From NCBI RefSeq assembly GCF_042643485.1, contig NZ_JBHRSJ010000019.1, positions 1-64,000 of the forward strand: 64,000 nt of DNA. Direction: 5' to 3'. Source of the stretch: Azotobacter bryophylli (GTDB taxonomy: Bacteria; Pseudomonadota; Gammaproteobacteria; Pseudomonadales; Pseudomonadaceae). The position numbers and the translations under genes are program-made. Below are positions 7,938 through 17,212 of this stretch, in pieces. The notes under the pieces are model-generated. The model searched no databases. It was not told the DNA's origin and saw only the letters and a list, made by a program, of their open reading frames with translations. Every line of letters begins with the position of its first letter. Within the stretch, counting starts at the first letter, position 1.

Positions 7938-9278
7938 TCATTCTTCCTTGAAGGCGGTGATCATGCGCTCCGAGAGGGGCTTCAACAGATAGTTCATCAG
8001 CGTCCGTTCGCCGGTCCTGACGATCACTTCGACCTGCATGCCGGGTTTGATCGCCAGGCCGACATCGGTCAGCTTGGCCACGGATTCCGGGTCGACGTCG
8101 ACGCCGACCGAGAAGTAGGGCTGGTGGGACTGTTCGTCGATCAACTGGTCGGCGGAGACGGTCGCCACCGAGCCGAGCATGACCGGGGTGTGCACCCGCT
8201 GCAGCGAGGACAGGCGCAGGTCGACCGGCAGGCCGACCGCCAGGCGGTCGACCACCAGCGGCGGGAACTGCGCCTTGACCTGCCAGGCGGCATCCTGCGG
8301 GACTATGTCCAGCAGGCGCTCGCCGGCCGGGGCCACGGCGCCGATGGTGTGCACTGCCAGGGCCATCACCTGGCCGGAAACCGGGGCGCGGATCGAGGCG
8401 TTCTCCAGTTCGAAGCGCAGGGCGCGCAACTGGTCGGCGTGCCCCGAGGCCTCGGCGGAGACCTCGCCCAGCTGGGTCTCCACCTCGCTGCGGAAGGCCT
8501 GCTCCTGCTGCAGGATCTTCAGCCGGCTCTCGTTGATCTGCTGGCTGATGCGACCGATGTCCGCCAGGGTGGTGGCCAGCCCGGCGGAGAGCTGCGAGTA
8601 CTGGCGTTCGGCCTCGTACTGGCGGTCGCGGGTCACGTAGCCTTCCGCGGCCAGGGTGCGCAGGCCTTCGAGCTCCTCCAGCTGCAGGCTCAGCTGGCGC
8701 TCCTGGCTGTTCCTGATGGTGCGGTAGCCGGCCAGTTGTTCCTCCTGTCCGGCCAGCTCGTGGCGGGTGATCTGCTGACGGCTGGCCAGCTCGCTGCGGC
8801 GGGTGCGGAAGAGGTTTTCCTGCAGTGCCATGGCCACCTTGGCGCGCGGGTCTCCGGCGTATTCGAGCAGGTCCGCCGGCCAGTCGATCTGCTCCACGCC
8901 CAGACGCTCGGCAGTCAGGCGGGCCTCGGTGCTGCGCGCGTTGATGAAGCGACCTAGGGTCACGTCCAGCTGCGACTGGGCCTGCACGGTGTTCAGCTGG
9001 ATCAGCAGCTGGCCTTCCTGGACGTAGTCGCCGTCGCGCACCAGGATCGAGTCGATCACCCCGGCCTGGGGCGACTGGACGATCTTGCGTTCGCCCGCGA
9101 CCACCACCGAGCCCCGGCCTACCAGGCCCTGTTCGAGCGGGGCGAGGCTGGCCCAGAGCAGGAAGCCGCCGAGGGCAATGATCAGCGCCAGTAGCCCCAG
9201 GCGGGCGATGGCGCCGGGGTCGCCGTCGGCGTGGCGCGAGGGGCTGGTCGGATAGGCGATCGGCAGTGTTTTGTCCAT
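7938..9278 (-). CDS. Type I secretion membrane-fusion (adaptor) protein, HlyD/PrtE family
   Basis: The periplasmic adaptor of a type I secretion system, linking an inner-membrane ABC exporter to an outer-membrane TolC-like channel. A short cytoplasmic N-terminus is followed by one membrane helix (about residues 27-46, LGLLALIIALGGFLLWASL). Then come a lipoyl-like half-motif (KIVQSPQAGVIDSILVRDGD), a long coiled-coil region and the matching lipoyl/beta-barrel half (ASIRAPVSGQVMAL). Length is 446 residues, usual for PrtE. It starts 3 bases after the ABC transporter stop, so the two form an operon. The likely cargo is the adjacent RTX proteins. No outer-membrane partner gene is in the window. 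Confidence 0.9.
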   Translation of the reverse strand: MDKTLPIAYPTSPSRHADGDPGAIARLGLLALIIALGGFLLWASLAPLEQGLVGRGSVVVAGERKIVQSPQAGVIDSILVRDGDYVQEGQLLIQLNTVQAQSQLDVTLGRFINARSTEARLTAERLGVEQIDWPADLLEYAGDPRAKVAMALQENLFRTRRSELASRQQITRHELAGQEEQLAGYRTIRNSQERQLSLQLEELEGLRTLAAEGYVTRDRQYEAERQYSQLSAGLATTLADIGRISQQINESRLKILQQEQAFRSEVETQLGEVSAEASGHADQLRALRFELENASIRAPVSGQVMALAVHTIGAVAPAGERLLDIVPQDAAWQVKAQFPPLVVDRLAVGLPVDLRLSSLQRVHTPVMLGSVATVSADQLIDEQSHQPYFSVGVDVDPESVAKLTDVGLAIKPGMQVEVIVRTGERTLMNYLLKPLSERMITAFKEE

Positions 9279-9281
9279 GGT

Positions 9282-11000
9282 TCAGCTCCCCGAGCCGGTG
9301 GCACGATGGTCGGCCATGGCCACCGGGCGCAGGGCCTTGAGCACTTCGCCGGTGGGGCCGAAGACCTGCTGCAGGCCGTCGCGCAGCACCAGCAGGTAAT
9401 CCACCACCGGCAGCACGCTCTGCCGGTGGCTGATCAGGATGACGGTCGAGCCGGCGGCCTTGAGGCGCTGCACTGCCTGCAGCAGGGCGGCTTCGCCGGC
9501 GTCGTCGAGGTGTGCGTTGGGCTCGTCGAGCACTACCAGCCTGGGCTGGCCGTACAGCGCCCGGGCCAGGCCGACGCGTTGCTTCTGGCCGCCGGAGAGG
9601 TTGACCCCGCCGGGACCGACTGGGCTGTCGTAGCCCTGCGGGAAGCGCAGGACCATCTCGTGGATGCCGGCCATCTGCGCCGCTTCCACCACCTTCAGCG
9701 GATCGGCTTCGCCGAAGCGGGCGATGTTCTCGGCGATGGTGCCGTCGAACAGCTCGATGTTCTGCGGCAGATAGCCCAGGTGCGGGCCGAGCGCCTCGCT
9801 GCTCCACTGGTCCAGCTCGGCGCCGTCCAGGCGCACCGAGCCGCGCATCGCCGGCCAGATGCCGACCAGCGCCCGCGCCAGGGAGGATTTGCCCGAGGCG
9901 CTGGGGCCGATGATGGCCAGCGCCTCTCCGGGTTCCAGGTTGAAGTGGATGCCGTTGAGCACGGTTTTCGGCGCCCCCGGCGGCAGCACGGCGAGCTGTT
10001 CGACGCTGAGCCGGCCCTTGGGCTCCGGCAGGTCCATCCGCGGCGGTTCCGGCGGGAAGTCCTTGAGCAGGGTGGTCAGGCGCTCGTAGCTGCTGCGCGC
10101 GTTGCCCAGCTGTTTCCAGGAGCCGATCGCCAGCTCCACGGGCGCCAGGGAGCGGCCGAGCAGGATCGAGGTGGCGATCATCAGGCCGGCGGAGATCTGG
10201 TTATCCAGCACCAGCAGGGCGCCGAGCCCCAGGGACAGCGACTGCAGGGCGACGCGGACGAAACGGGTCATGGCGTTGATCCGCCCGCCGCTGTCACTGG
10301 CCGCGGCCTGGGCGGCGATCATCCGCTGCTGCAGGGCGCTCCAGCGCTGGCGCAGGGCCGGCAGCATGCCGAGGGCGCGGATCACCTCGGCGTTCTGCAG
10401 GGTGCCGTTCAGGTAGCGGGCCGAGGCCAGACTCATCTGGTTGGCCTCGGCCATCCCGGCGCGGGTGGCGATCTCGTTCCACACGCCCAGGCCGAACAGT
10501 GTCGCAGCGCCGCCCAGGGCGAGCAGGCCGAACCAGGGATGGAAGAGGAAGCTGATGCCGATGAACAGCGGCAGCCAGGGCGCATCGAGCAGGGCGAGCA
10601 GTCCCTGGCCGGTGACGAACTGGCGCAGGGTGGCGAGGTCGTTGAGCACTTGCGCCGGGTTGGCGTCGCGCTGCTTCAGGCCGCGGCTGAACGCGGCGTC
10701 GAACAGGCGGTGGCCGAGGCGGGCGTCGAGGCCGTTGCTCATGCGGATCATCACCTGGCCGCGCACCCATTCCAGCACGCCGCCGAGCATGTAGAAGCCC
10801 AGGGCGATCAGGGTGAGCATCAGCAGGGTCATCTGGTTGCGGCTGGTCAGCACGCGGTCGTAGACCTGCATCATGTACAGCGGCGGCACCAGCATCAGCA
10901 GGTTGCTGACCGCGCTGAACAGGGCGATGTAGCCGAAGAAGCGCCGGTAGGCGAGGATGGCGGAGTCGATTTCGCGCTTAGGATCGAGAACTGGCTTCAT
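9282..11000 (-). CDS. Type I secretion ABC transporter, PrtD/EexD family (permease-ATPase)
   Basis: Inner-membrane ATPase that exports C-terminally tagged RTX proteins. The N-terminal half carries the transmembrane domain (FGYIALFSAVSNLLMLVPPLYMMQVYDRV at the start). The C-terminal half carries the ATPase, with Walker A GPSASGKSS, signature LSGGQKQR and Walker B LVVLDEPN. I chose the ATG at 11000 (MKPVLDPKRE) because cagggaatt gives a ribosome-binding site; an upstream in-frame ATG at 11054 adds 18 unlikely residues. Length is 572 residues. It fits the Azotobacter exporter role proposed for AlgE epimerases. LysR is divergent from it. Confidence 0.92.
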   Translation of the reverse strand: MKPVLDPKREIDSAILAYRRFFGYIALFSAVSNLLMLVPPLYMMQVYDRVLTSRNQMTLLMLTLIALGFYMLGGVLEWVRGQVMIRMSNGLDARLGHRLFDAAFSRGLKQRDANPAQVLNDLATLRQFVTGQGLLALLDAPWLPLFIGISFLFHPWFGLLALGGAATLFGLGVWNEIATRAGMAEANQMSLASARYLNGTLQNAEVIRALGMLPALRQRWSALQQRMIAAQAAASDSGGRINAMTRFVRVALQSLSLGLGALLVLDNQISAGLMIATSILLGRSLAPVELAIGSWKQLGNARSSYERLTTLLKDFPPEPPRMDLPEPKGRLSVEQLAVLPPGAPKTVLNGIHFNLEPGEALAIIGPSASGKSSLARALVGIWPAMRGSVRLDGAELDQWSSEALGPHLGYLPQNIELFDGTIAENIARFGEADPLKVVEAAQMAGIHEMVLRFPQGYDSPVGPGGVNLSGGQKQRVGLARALYGQPRLVVLDEPNAHLDDAGEAALLQAVQRLKAAGSTVILISHRQSVLPVVDYLLVLRDGLQQVFGPTGEVLKALRPVAMADHRATGSGS

Positions 11001-11165
11001 AGAATTCCCTGTCTGGCCAGATGCTGCTGGGGACTGCCGAAACCACGCTCCCATGTGATCAGCGGAGGCCTGCCGGATAGACGAGAGCGCTCCGCTGGTG
11101 AAGAAGTTTGAGCGATAACCGGGCGGTTGGTTCCCTGGTCCGACTGACGGCGGACGAGCGTCACA

Positions 11166-11181
11166 TGTTCCACGTGGAACT
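11166..11181. promoter_or_regulatory. parS-like chromosome partition site
   Basis: TGTTCCACGTGGAACT contains the perfect 14-bp palindrome GTTCCACGTGGAAC. From memory, this matches the Pseudomonas parS core bound by ParB (TGTTCCACGTGGAAC plus one more base). It lies between the divergent exporter and LysR genes. parS sites cluster around the replication origin, so this would place the window in the origin-proximal part of the chromosome. A regulator site for the LysR protein is the alternative, but the match to parS is unusually exact. Confidence 0.75.
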
Positions 11182-11276
11182 AATAGCGCTATGCCAAAGG
11201 ATGAGTCCTGCCGTCGAATGCTGCAGATTGATTACAATGCGGTTTCAACGATATTTCAGCTACCTAAGGCATCCCC

Positions 11277-12140
11277 ATGGACATCGATCTCGCCCGAACC
11301 TTTCTCGAGATCGTCCGCAGCGGCAGCTTCATCGCTACTGCCGAACGTCTGCACCTCACCCAGACCGCCGTCACGGCGCGTATCCAGAACCTGGAAGGGC
11401 AGCTGAACTGCCGGCTGTTCGTGCGCAACCGGGCCGGCGCCCGCCTGACCAGCGACGGCGAGCACTTCGTCGCCTACGCCAGCCAGCTGGTGCAGACCTG
11501 GGAGGCGGCGCGGCGCGACCTGCCGCTGCCGGAGGGCTTCGGCGACCTGCTCACCCTCGGCGCCGAGGTCAGCCTCTCCAGCCCGCTGCTGCTGGCCTGG
11601 GTGCAGCACCTGCGCCAGGAAATCCCCTCCCATGCGGTGCGCAGCGAGGTGGGGCCCGGCAGCCTGCTGCAGAAGCAGCTCGACCTGGGCGTGCTCGACG
11701 CCGCGCTGGTCTACCAGCCGGAGTACTGGCCGGGCATGCAGGTGGAGCTGCTCCTGGAGGAGAAGCTGATCCAGGTCGAGGCGAAGGCCAATCCCGACCC
11801 CTACATCTACGTGGACTGGGGCCCGACCTTCCGCCAGCAGCACGACGCGGCGCTGCCGGAGCATTCCCGGGCGGCGCTGTACTTCAGCCTCGGTCCGCTG
11901 GCGCTGCAGTACCTGCTGCAGAACGGCGGCCGCGGCTATTTCCGCAGGCGGGTGGTGCAGCGTCATCTGGACGAGGGGCTGCTGCGCCGGGTAGACAAGG
12001 CGCCGGAGTTCACCTACCCGGTCTATCTGGTCTATTCCCGGACCAAGGAATCGCCGGCCCTGCAGCAGGCCATCGACATCCTGCGCCAGGTGGCGCAGAC
12101 GCAGACCGACTGGTCGCAGCCCTGGCGCTACGAGAGCTAG
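11277..12140 (+). CDS. LysR-family transcriptional regulator
   Basis: DNA-binding regulator of 287 residues. The N-terminal winged helix-turn-helix (about 1-60: FLEIVRSGSFIATAERLHLTQTAVTARIQNLE) is typical LysR, followed by a periplasmic-binding-like effector domain (about 90-280). It is divergent from the type I exporter and convergent with a flavohemoglobin gene, so its target could be either; the effector cannot be told from sequence. A weak aagg lies before the ATG. Confidence 0.88.
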   Translation: MDIDLARTFLEIVRSGSFIATAERLHLTQTAVTARIQNLEGQLNCRLFVRNRAGARLTSDGEHFVAYASQLVQTWEAARRDLPLPEGFGDLLTLGAEVSLSSPLLLAWVQHLRQEIPSHAVRSEVGPGSLLQKQLDLGVLDAALVYQPEYWPGMQVELLLEEKLIQVEAKANPDPYIYVDWGPTFRQQHDAALPEHSRAALYFSLGPLALQYLLQNGGRGYFRRRVVQRHLDEGLLRRVDKAPEFTYPVYLVYSRTKESPALQQAIDILRQVAQTQTDWSQPWRYES

Positions 12141-12161
12141 GAACCGGCCGACGCCTACTCC

Positions 12162-13379
12162 CTACTCGTCGAACAGGTCCGGACCGAACACCTCGTAGTG
12201 GATTCGCGGCTCGTGAACGCCCAGGTTCATCAAGGCGTCGTGCTGCATGCGCATGAAGGGAATCGGCCCGCAGATGTAGTAGTCGGCGTCGGGCAGCAGG
12301 ATGGAGTCGGCGATCAGCTTCACATCCACGAGGCCCGGATAGTCGTAGTCCCGGCCCTGCGCATCCTGCTCCAGCGGCTCGTTGTAGAACACCACCAGCT
12401 TGAAGTTGGGATGCTCCTCTGCGGCACGGCGCAGGCGACTCTTCATGGCCTGCACCGCACTGTTGCGCGCGCCGTGGACGAACACCACCTGGCGCTCCTC
12501 GGGAGACTGCAGCACGCGCTTGAGCATGCTGACCATGGGCGTCAGGCCGACGCCGCCGCTGATCAGCACCACCGGCGTGGTGGCGTCGACGTCGATGTAG
12601 AAGTTGCCGTGGGGCGGGGCCAACCTGAGGCTGTCGCCGACCTGGATATGGTCGTGCAACAGGTTGGACACGTAGCCGGGCGGCTGGGTCTCGCTGCCCG
12701 TCTCGCGCTTGACCGAGATGCGGTAGCTGCGTCCGTTGGGCGCGTCCGACAGGCTGTACTGGCGGATCTGCTGCAGGCCGAGCGCCGGCACCTGCACGGC
12801 GACGCTGATGTACTGGCCGGGCTCGAAGTTCGCCACCGGGCCGCCGTCGACCGGCTCCAGGACGAAGGAGGTGATGAGGCTGCTTTCCGGGTTCTTCTCC
12901 CGTACCACGAATTCGCGCCAGCCGCGCCAGCCGCCGGGCATCGTGGCGCTGCTCTCGTAGAGATCGCTCTCCATGCCCATCAGCAGGTCGGCGAGGTTGC
13001 CATAGGCCTGCGCCCAGGCGGAAATCACCTCGTCGCTGGCGGCCTCGCCGAGCACGTCCTTGATCGCCCCCAACAGATGTTCGCCGACGATGGGGTAGTG
13101 CTCGGGACGTACGCCGAGGCTGGCATGCTTGTTGGCGATGTTCTCCAGCACGGCGCTCAGGCTTTGCGGGTCCTCGATGTTGACGGCGTAGGCATAGACC
13201 GCGCGGGCCAGTGCCTCCTGCTGTTGGCCCTGCTGCTGGTGAGCCATGTTGAAGACGTTCTTCAGTTCCGGGTGGAACTGGAACAGGCGCTCGTAGAAGC
13301 GCCGGATGATCGTGGTGCCGTGCTCGGCGAGCACCGGCACCGTGGCCTTGATGGTGTCTTTGGTTTTCTGGCTCAGCAT
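12162..13379 (-). CDS. hmp: Flavohemoglobin (nitric oxide dioxygenase), copy 1
   Basis: Cytoplasmic enzyme that oxidises NO to nitrate using O2 and NAD(P)H. The globin domain (about 1-140) includes NIANKHASL with the proximal haem histidine. The FAD domain has RQYSLSDAPN, and the NAD domain has VVLISGGVGLTPMVSML. Length is 405 residues, normal for Hmp. The start MLSQKTKDTIKATVP matches the family; upstream in-frame codons would add 37 residues with no homology. It is 85 bases downstream of the nitronate monooxygenase gene on the same strand, suggesting a joint response to nitro or NO stress. A second copy lies at 22030-23211. Confidence 0.92.
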   Translation of the reverse strand: MLSQKTKDTIKATVPVLAEHGTTIIRRFYERLFQFHPELKNVFNMAHQQQGQQQEALARAVYAYAVNIEDPQSLSAVLENIANKHASLGVRPEHYPIVGEHLLGAIKDVLGEAASDEVISAWAQAYGNLADLLMGMESDLYESSATMPGGWRGWREFVVREKNPESSLITSFVLEPVDGGPVANFEPGQYISVAVQVPALGLQQIRQYSLSDAPNGRSYRISVKRETGSETQPPGYVSNLLHDHIQVGDSLRLAPPHGNFYIDVDATTPVVLISGGVGLTPMVSMLKRVLQSPEERQVVFVHGARNSAVQAMKSRLRRAAEEHPNFKLVVFYNEPLEQDAQGRDYDYPGLVDVKLIADSILLPDADYYICGPIPFMRMQHDALMNLGVHEPRIHYEVFGPDLFDE

Positions 13380-13464
13380 GGCGCGTACCCGATCTGCGAA
13401 CGGCGCCGGTCCCTGGGCTCGGAATATTCCCCGTCGAAGAAAGCTAGTTCGCCTTGGAAGGCTG

Positions 13465-14919
13465 TCAATCCGCGCCAGGCCGTGACGCATCCGCCTTCGC
13501 CAGCCCGCTGTTGACCTCGTGGGTTTCCAGCATCGCCTCCAGCTCCCGGCGCACCAGCGGGTCGTCGATCCGCGGCAGCAGCTCGCCGAGCTTGCGGATC
13601 ACCCAGCGCTGGCCGCGGTCGACGAGGGCCAGGCGCTCGTCCAGGTCGGCGATGGCCATGCACTTCTCGTAGAAGGCGCCGAACGCCCGCGTCGGCTCCG
13701 CGCCCAGGTGCAGCAGGCAGCGGCGCAGGCGGCGACAGCTGTCGGCCTCGCCCCGGTGGATCTCTTCGAGCAGGCGGCGCTGGCGCTCCTCGCCGGCCTG
13801 TTTGAGGCTGAAGGCGGCGACCCGGGCGCCGGCCCGCTCGGCGCTCAGCAGCTCGTTCAGCGCGTCGGCCAGCTCCGGGTATTCCGGAGCCCGGGCGGTG
13901 GGCGCCGGCTGCGCCGGGGCCGCGGCTCCCTGCAGGCGGGACAGGGTGCGGCGGGCCTGCTCCATGAGCTGTCCGACCCGTTCGGCGGCGCCGCACAGCT
14001 CGCCGATCTGGCCGCAGGACTGGCCGGCGTAGATCGGCATGTCGGCCAGTTGGCCCTGGGCGTCGGCGAGGGGCGAATCGCTGGAGAACAGGTAGATGGG
14101 GCCGCCGTCCTGCTCGCCGATCACCGGCGTATGGCGGGTGGCGTAGAGGTTGTCGTACTCGCCGCGGGTCACCGCGTTGGGCAGCACCCGTACCGGCGCC
14201 GTCATCGGCCAGTTGCGGAAGAAGCGTTCGCTGATCACGGTGTCGTCGGCTCCGGACTCGATCAGGCGCTGCTTGTGGTAGTCGTGGGCGTTGGCTTCGT
14301 GGGTGGCGAGGAACGCCGAACCGCAGCAGACGCCCTGGGCGCCCAGGGCCAGCGCCGCGATCAGGGCCTCGCCGCTGGCGATGCCGCCGCAGGCCACCAC
14401 CGGCACCGGGCCGAGGGCGACGATCTCCGGCAGCAGGGCGAAGCTGGCGGTCTGGCCCCAGACATGCCCGCCGGCCTCGAAGCCCTGGGCGATCAGCACG
14501 TCCACGCCGGCTTCCAGCGCCGCCTCGGCCTGCTCGCGGCTGCCGATCTGCTGCAGGACCAGCAGGCCCTCGGCCTTGAGGCGGCGGATCAGCGCCGCGT
14601 CGATGTCCCAGAACAGCGTCATGGCCGGCACCCCGAGTTCCAGGCAGGTGCGCACCTGGTCTTCCAGCAGCTGCGGATCGGTGGCCGCGGGGATCAGGTT
14701 CACCGCGAACGGGCGGGCGCTCAGGCGGCGATAGGCCTCGACCTCGGTGCGGATGCGCTCGACCGGCTCGCGGACCATGCCCAGACAGCCGAAGCCGCCG
14801 GCGTTGCTCACCGCGGCCGCCAGGCGATGGCGGGCGACGCCGCCCATGCCGGCACAGAGGATCGGCAGGTCGCAGCCGAGGAGATCGATCAGCGGGGTGT
14901 GGAAGGCGGACTCGGTCAT
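13465..14919 (-). CDS. Nitronate monooxygenase (2-nitropropane dioxygenase family) with a C-terminal helical DUF6306-like domain
   Basis: FMN-dependent TIM-barrel enzyme that oxidises alkyl nitronates. Residues about 1-330 show the family pattern: CAGMGGV near the N-terminus, AQGFEAGGH, and PVVACGGIASGEAL for FMN phosphate binding. Residues about 360-475 form a separate alpha-helical, ferritin-like segment (LADALNELLSAERAGARV; EEIHRGEADSCRRLRRCL) resembling DUF6306, so this is a fusion. The ATG at 14919 has an aggagaa ribosome-binding site 8 bases upstream. Transcribed ahead of the flavohemoglobin gene. Length is 484 residues against about 330-350 for the catalytic part alone. Confidence 0.85.
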   Translation of the reverse strand: MTESAFHTPLIDLLGCDLPILCAGMGGVARHRLAAAVSNAGGFGCLGMVREPVERIRTEVEAYRRLSARPFAVNLIPAATDPQLLEDQVRTCLELGVPAMTLFWDIDAALIRRLKAEGLLVLQQIGSREQAEAALEAGVDVLIAQGFEAGGHVWGQTASFALLPEIVALGPVPVVACGGIASGEALIAALALGAQGVCCGSAFLATHEANAHDYHKQRLIESGADDTVISERFFRNWPMTAPVRVLPNAVTRGEYDNLYATRHTPVIGEQDGGPIYLFSSDSPLADAQGQLADMPIYAGQSCGQIGELCGAAERVGQLMEQARRTLSRLQGAAAPAQPAPTARAPEYPELADALNELLSAERAGARVAAFSLKQAGEERQRRLLEEIHRGEADSCRRLRRCLLHLGAEPTRAFGAFYEKCMAIADLDERLALVDRGQRWVIRKLGELLPRIDDPLVRRELEAMLETHEVNSGLAKADASRPGAD

Positions 14920-15285
14920 CGGTGGTTCTCCTGTGGATGCCCGAGCGGCCATGGCCCGAGCCTGGCACGCCCATAGGCGGACCGGGAAATGGTAGGCGAG
15001 GAGCGATCGAGGGGACTAATCAATCTGGATGCTCGTTAAGTGCAGAATTATTGAATTTAAGTCCACTCATTATCTCGTGCGGTCAGCTCTTGTCGACCTT
15101 AGGGGCGCCTCGCCGTTCCGGCGACATCCAGCCGATCGATGGCGGGCATATAGCTAGTACCCATTCGTCGGTCTTCCCCATGCCTGGCTTGACGCTCGGT
15201 GTCGATTGGCAGAAAAGAAGAGCTGCCCGCAGGGGATCGAGCCAAGCGCCTCGCGCATGGAAAGGCTTAAAAATCAGGGAAGATC
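14920..15285. other. Intergenic region with an AT-rich centre, upstream of the sugar-nucleotide operon
   Basis: No gene is seen in these 366 bases. The stretch near 15018-15075 (taatcaatctggatgctcgt and the bases after it) is markedly AT-richer than its surroundings and is the likely promoter region for the operon starting at 15286 and for the divergent monooxygenase. A tggcacgccca at 14962 lacks a proper -12 and is not a convincing sigma-54 site. Confidence 0.5.
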
Positions 15286-16329
15286 ATGAAAATACTCATC
15301 ATCGGAAACATGGGTTACGTCGGCCCGGCCGTCGTTCGCGAACTGGCCGCGCGCCATCCTTCAGCCGTTCTCCACGGCTTCGACAACGCCTATTTCGCCC
15401 ATTGCCTGACCGGCAGCCAATCCCTTCCGGAGCGCCTGCTCGATCGGCAGTTCTTCGGCGACGTCCGTTGCCTTTCGCCGCAGATGCTCGAGGGATACGA
15501 CGCGGTGGTCGAGCTGGCCGCCGTCTCCAACGACCCGATGGGCAGCCGCTTCGCCGCCGTCACCGCGCAGATCAACCAGAACGCCACCGTGGCCATCGCC
15601 GAGGCGGCGGCGCGGGCCGGCGTGCGCAACTTCGTCTTCGCCTCCAGCTGCAGCGTCTACGGCATCGCCCAGGGTGCGCCGCGGCGCGAGACCGATCCGG
15701 TGGCGCCGCTGACCGACTACGCCAAGTCGAAGATCGGCACCGAGGACGCCCTGGCCGACATCGGCGGCGACATGGTCATCACCAGCCTGCGCTTCGCCAC
15801 CGCCTGCGGCATGTCCGACCGCCTGCGCCTGGACCTGGTGCTCAACGACTTCGTCGCCTGCGCCCTCAGCCAGCGCAAGATCACCGTGCTCAGCGACGGC
15901 TCGCCGTGGCGCCCGCTGATCGACGTGGCCGACATGGCCCGGGCGATCGACTGGGCGATCCAGCGCCCGGCCGACAACGGCGGGCGCATCCTGCGCGTCA
16001 ACGCCGGCTCCAACGAGCGCAACCACCAGGTGCGCGACCTGGCCGCCGCGGTGGCCGAGGCGGTGCCGGGCACCCTCGTCAGCATCAACACCGAGGCGCC
16101 GGTGGACAGCCGCTCCTATCAGGTGGATTTCGGCCTGTTCGCCCGGCTGGCGCCGCACCATCAGCCGCAGATGAGCCTCGCCCAGTCGATCCGCGGGCTG
16201 CTCGACGGCCTCCAGCGCATGGGCTTCGCCGACCCGCAGTTCCGGACCTCGCCGCTCATGCGCCTGCATGTCCTGCAGGACCACATTGCCGCAGGGCGCC
16301 TGAGCGAAGACCTCCGCTGGACCCGCTGA
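15286..16329 (+). CDS. NAD-dependent sugar epimerase/dehydratase (extended SDR family)
   Basis: Rossmann-fold enzyme acting on a nucleotide sugar. It shows the nucleotide-binding GNMGYVGPA at residues 7-15, the SDR serine region FASSCSVYG and the catalytic YAKSK. Length is 347 residues, normal for extended SDRs. It is the first of four co-directional genes (then glucose-1-phosphate cytidylyltransferase, a SAF oxidoreductase and a 3,5-epimerase-like gene), so it probably acts on a CDP-hexose. A specific reaction (4,6-dehydratase, 4-epimerase or reductase) cannot be fixed from sequence. Confidence 0.8.
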   Translation: MKILIIGNMGYVGPAVVRELAARHPSAVLHGFDNAYFAHCLTGSQSLPERLLDRQFFGDVRCLSPQMLEGYDAVVELAAVSNDPMGSRFAAVTAQINQNATVAIAEAAARAGVRNFVFASSCSVYGIAQGAPRRETDPVAPLTDYAKSKIGTEDALADIGGDMVITSLRFATACGMSDRLRLDLVLNDFVACALSQRKITVLSDGSPWRPLIDVADMARAIDWAIQRPADNGGRILRVNAGSNERNHQVRDLAAAVAEAVPGTLVSINTEAPVDSRSYQVDFGLFARLAPHHQPQMSLAQSIRGLLDGLQRMGFADPQFRTSPLMRLHVLQDHIAAGRLSEDLRWTR

Positions 16330-16400
16330 GGCGACCGGAACCAGCCCCGGGGCCGGTCTCGGTCCCGGCGTCCATTCCTGGAAACGACACGAGGTGGATC

Positions 16401-17180
16401 ATGAAGGTGGCAATCTTTGCGGGCGGCTTCGGGACCCGGCTGAGCGAGGAAACGGCGATCCGTCCCAAGCCGATGGTGGAAGTCGGCGGCCGGCCGATCC
16501 TCTGGCACATCATGAGGATCTATGCCCATCACGGCTTCAAGGAATTCGTCATCCTGGGCGGCTACAAGGTCGACTTCATCCGCGACTACTTCCTCAACTA
16601 CCGCGGCAGCCGCACCGACTACACCATCGACCTGAAGACCGGCGCCGTCGACTGGCTGCAGAGCGTCGGTGAGGACTGGAAGGTCACCGTCCTCGACACC
16701 GGCCCCGACAGCATGACCGGCGGACGCCTGAAGCGGGCCAAGCACCTGCTGTCCGACGGGCCGTTCTGCCTGACCTACGGCGACGGCGTGAGCGACGTGG
16801 ACATCGGCGCGCTGGTCGCCGCGCACCAGGCCTCCAAGAACTGGTGCACCCTCACCGCGGTGACCCAGCCCGGCCGCTACGGCGCATTGCGCCTGGACGA
16901 GGACTCGGCGCGTGTGCACGGTTTCCGCGAGAAGGGCGCCACCGACGGCGGCCTGATCAACGGCGGCTTCTTCGTCTGCGAGCCGGAGGTCTTCGAGCTG
17001 ATCGACGGCGACCAGACCACCTGGGAGAACGAGCCCATGGACCGGATGGTCGAGCTGGGCAAGCTGGGCTATTTCCACCACCAGGGCTACTGGCAGAGCA
17101 TGGATTCTCTGCGGGACCGCATGGTACTGGAGGCGACCTGGGCCGAAGGCCGAGCCCCCTGGAAGGTCTGGAAGGACTGA
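16401..17180 (+). CDS. rfbF: Glucose-1-phosphate cytidylyltransferase
   Basis: Makes CDP-glucose from glucose-1-phosphate and CTP, the entry to CDP-linked deoxysugars of surface polysaccharide. The N-terminal pyrophosphorylase motif GGFGTRLSEET followed by RPKPMVEVGG is diagnostic, and YGDGVSDVD gives the metal-binding region. Length is 259 residues, usual for RfbF. The ATG follows gaggtggatc. The usual partner rfbG (CDP-glucose 4,6-dehydratase) is not recognisable next to it; the SDR gene upstream may fill that role. Confidence 0.9.
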   Translation: MKVAIFAGGFGTRLSEETAIRPKPMVEVGGRPILWHIMRIYAHHGFKEFVILGGYKVDFIRDYFLNYRGSRTDYTIDLKTGAVDWLQSVGEDWKVTVLDTGPDSMTGGRLKRAKHLLSDGPFCLTYGDGVSDVDIGALVAAHQASKNWCTLTAVTQPGRYGALRLDEDSARVHGFREKGATDGGLINGGFFVCEPEVFELIDGDQTTWENEPMDRMVELGKLGYFHHQGYWQSMDSLRDRMVLEATWAEGRAPWKVWKD

Positions 17181-17212
17181 GCGTCGATCTCTTTCCCAGT
17201 CGGAGAAACCCC

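Noticed and set aside
14962..14976. tggcacgcccatagg as a sigma-54 promoter for the sugar operon
   Set aside because: The -24 is good but the -12 reads TAGG, it is over 300 bases from the next start, and no activator site lies near.
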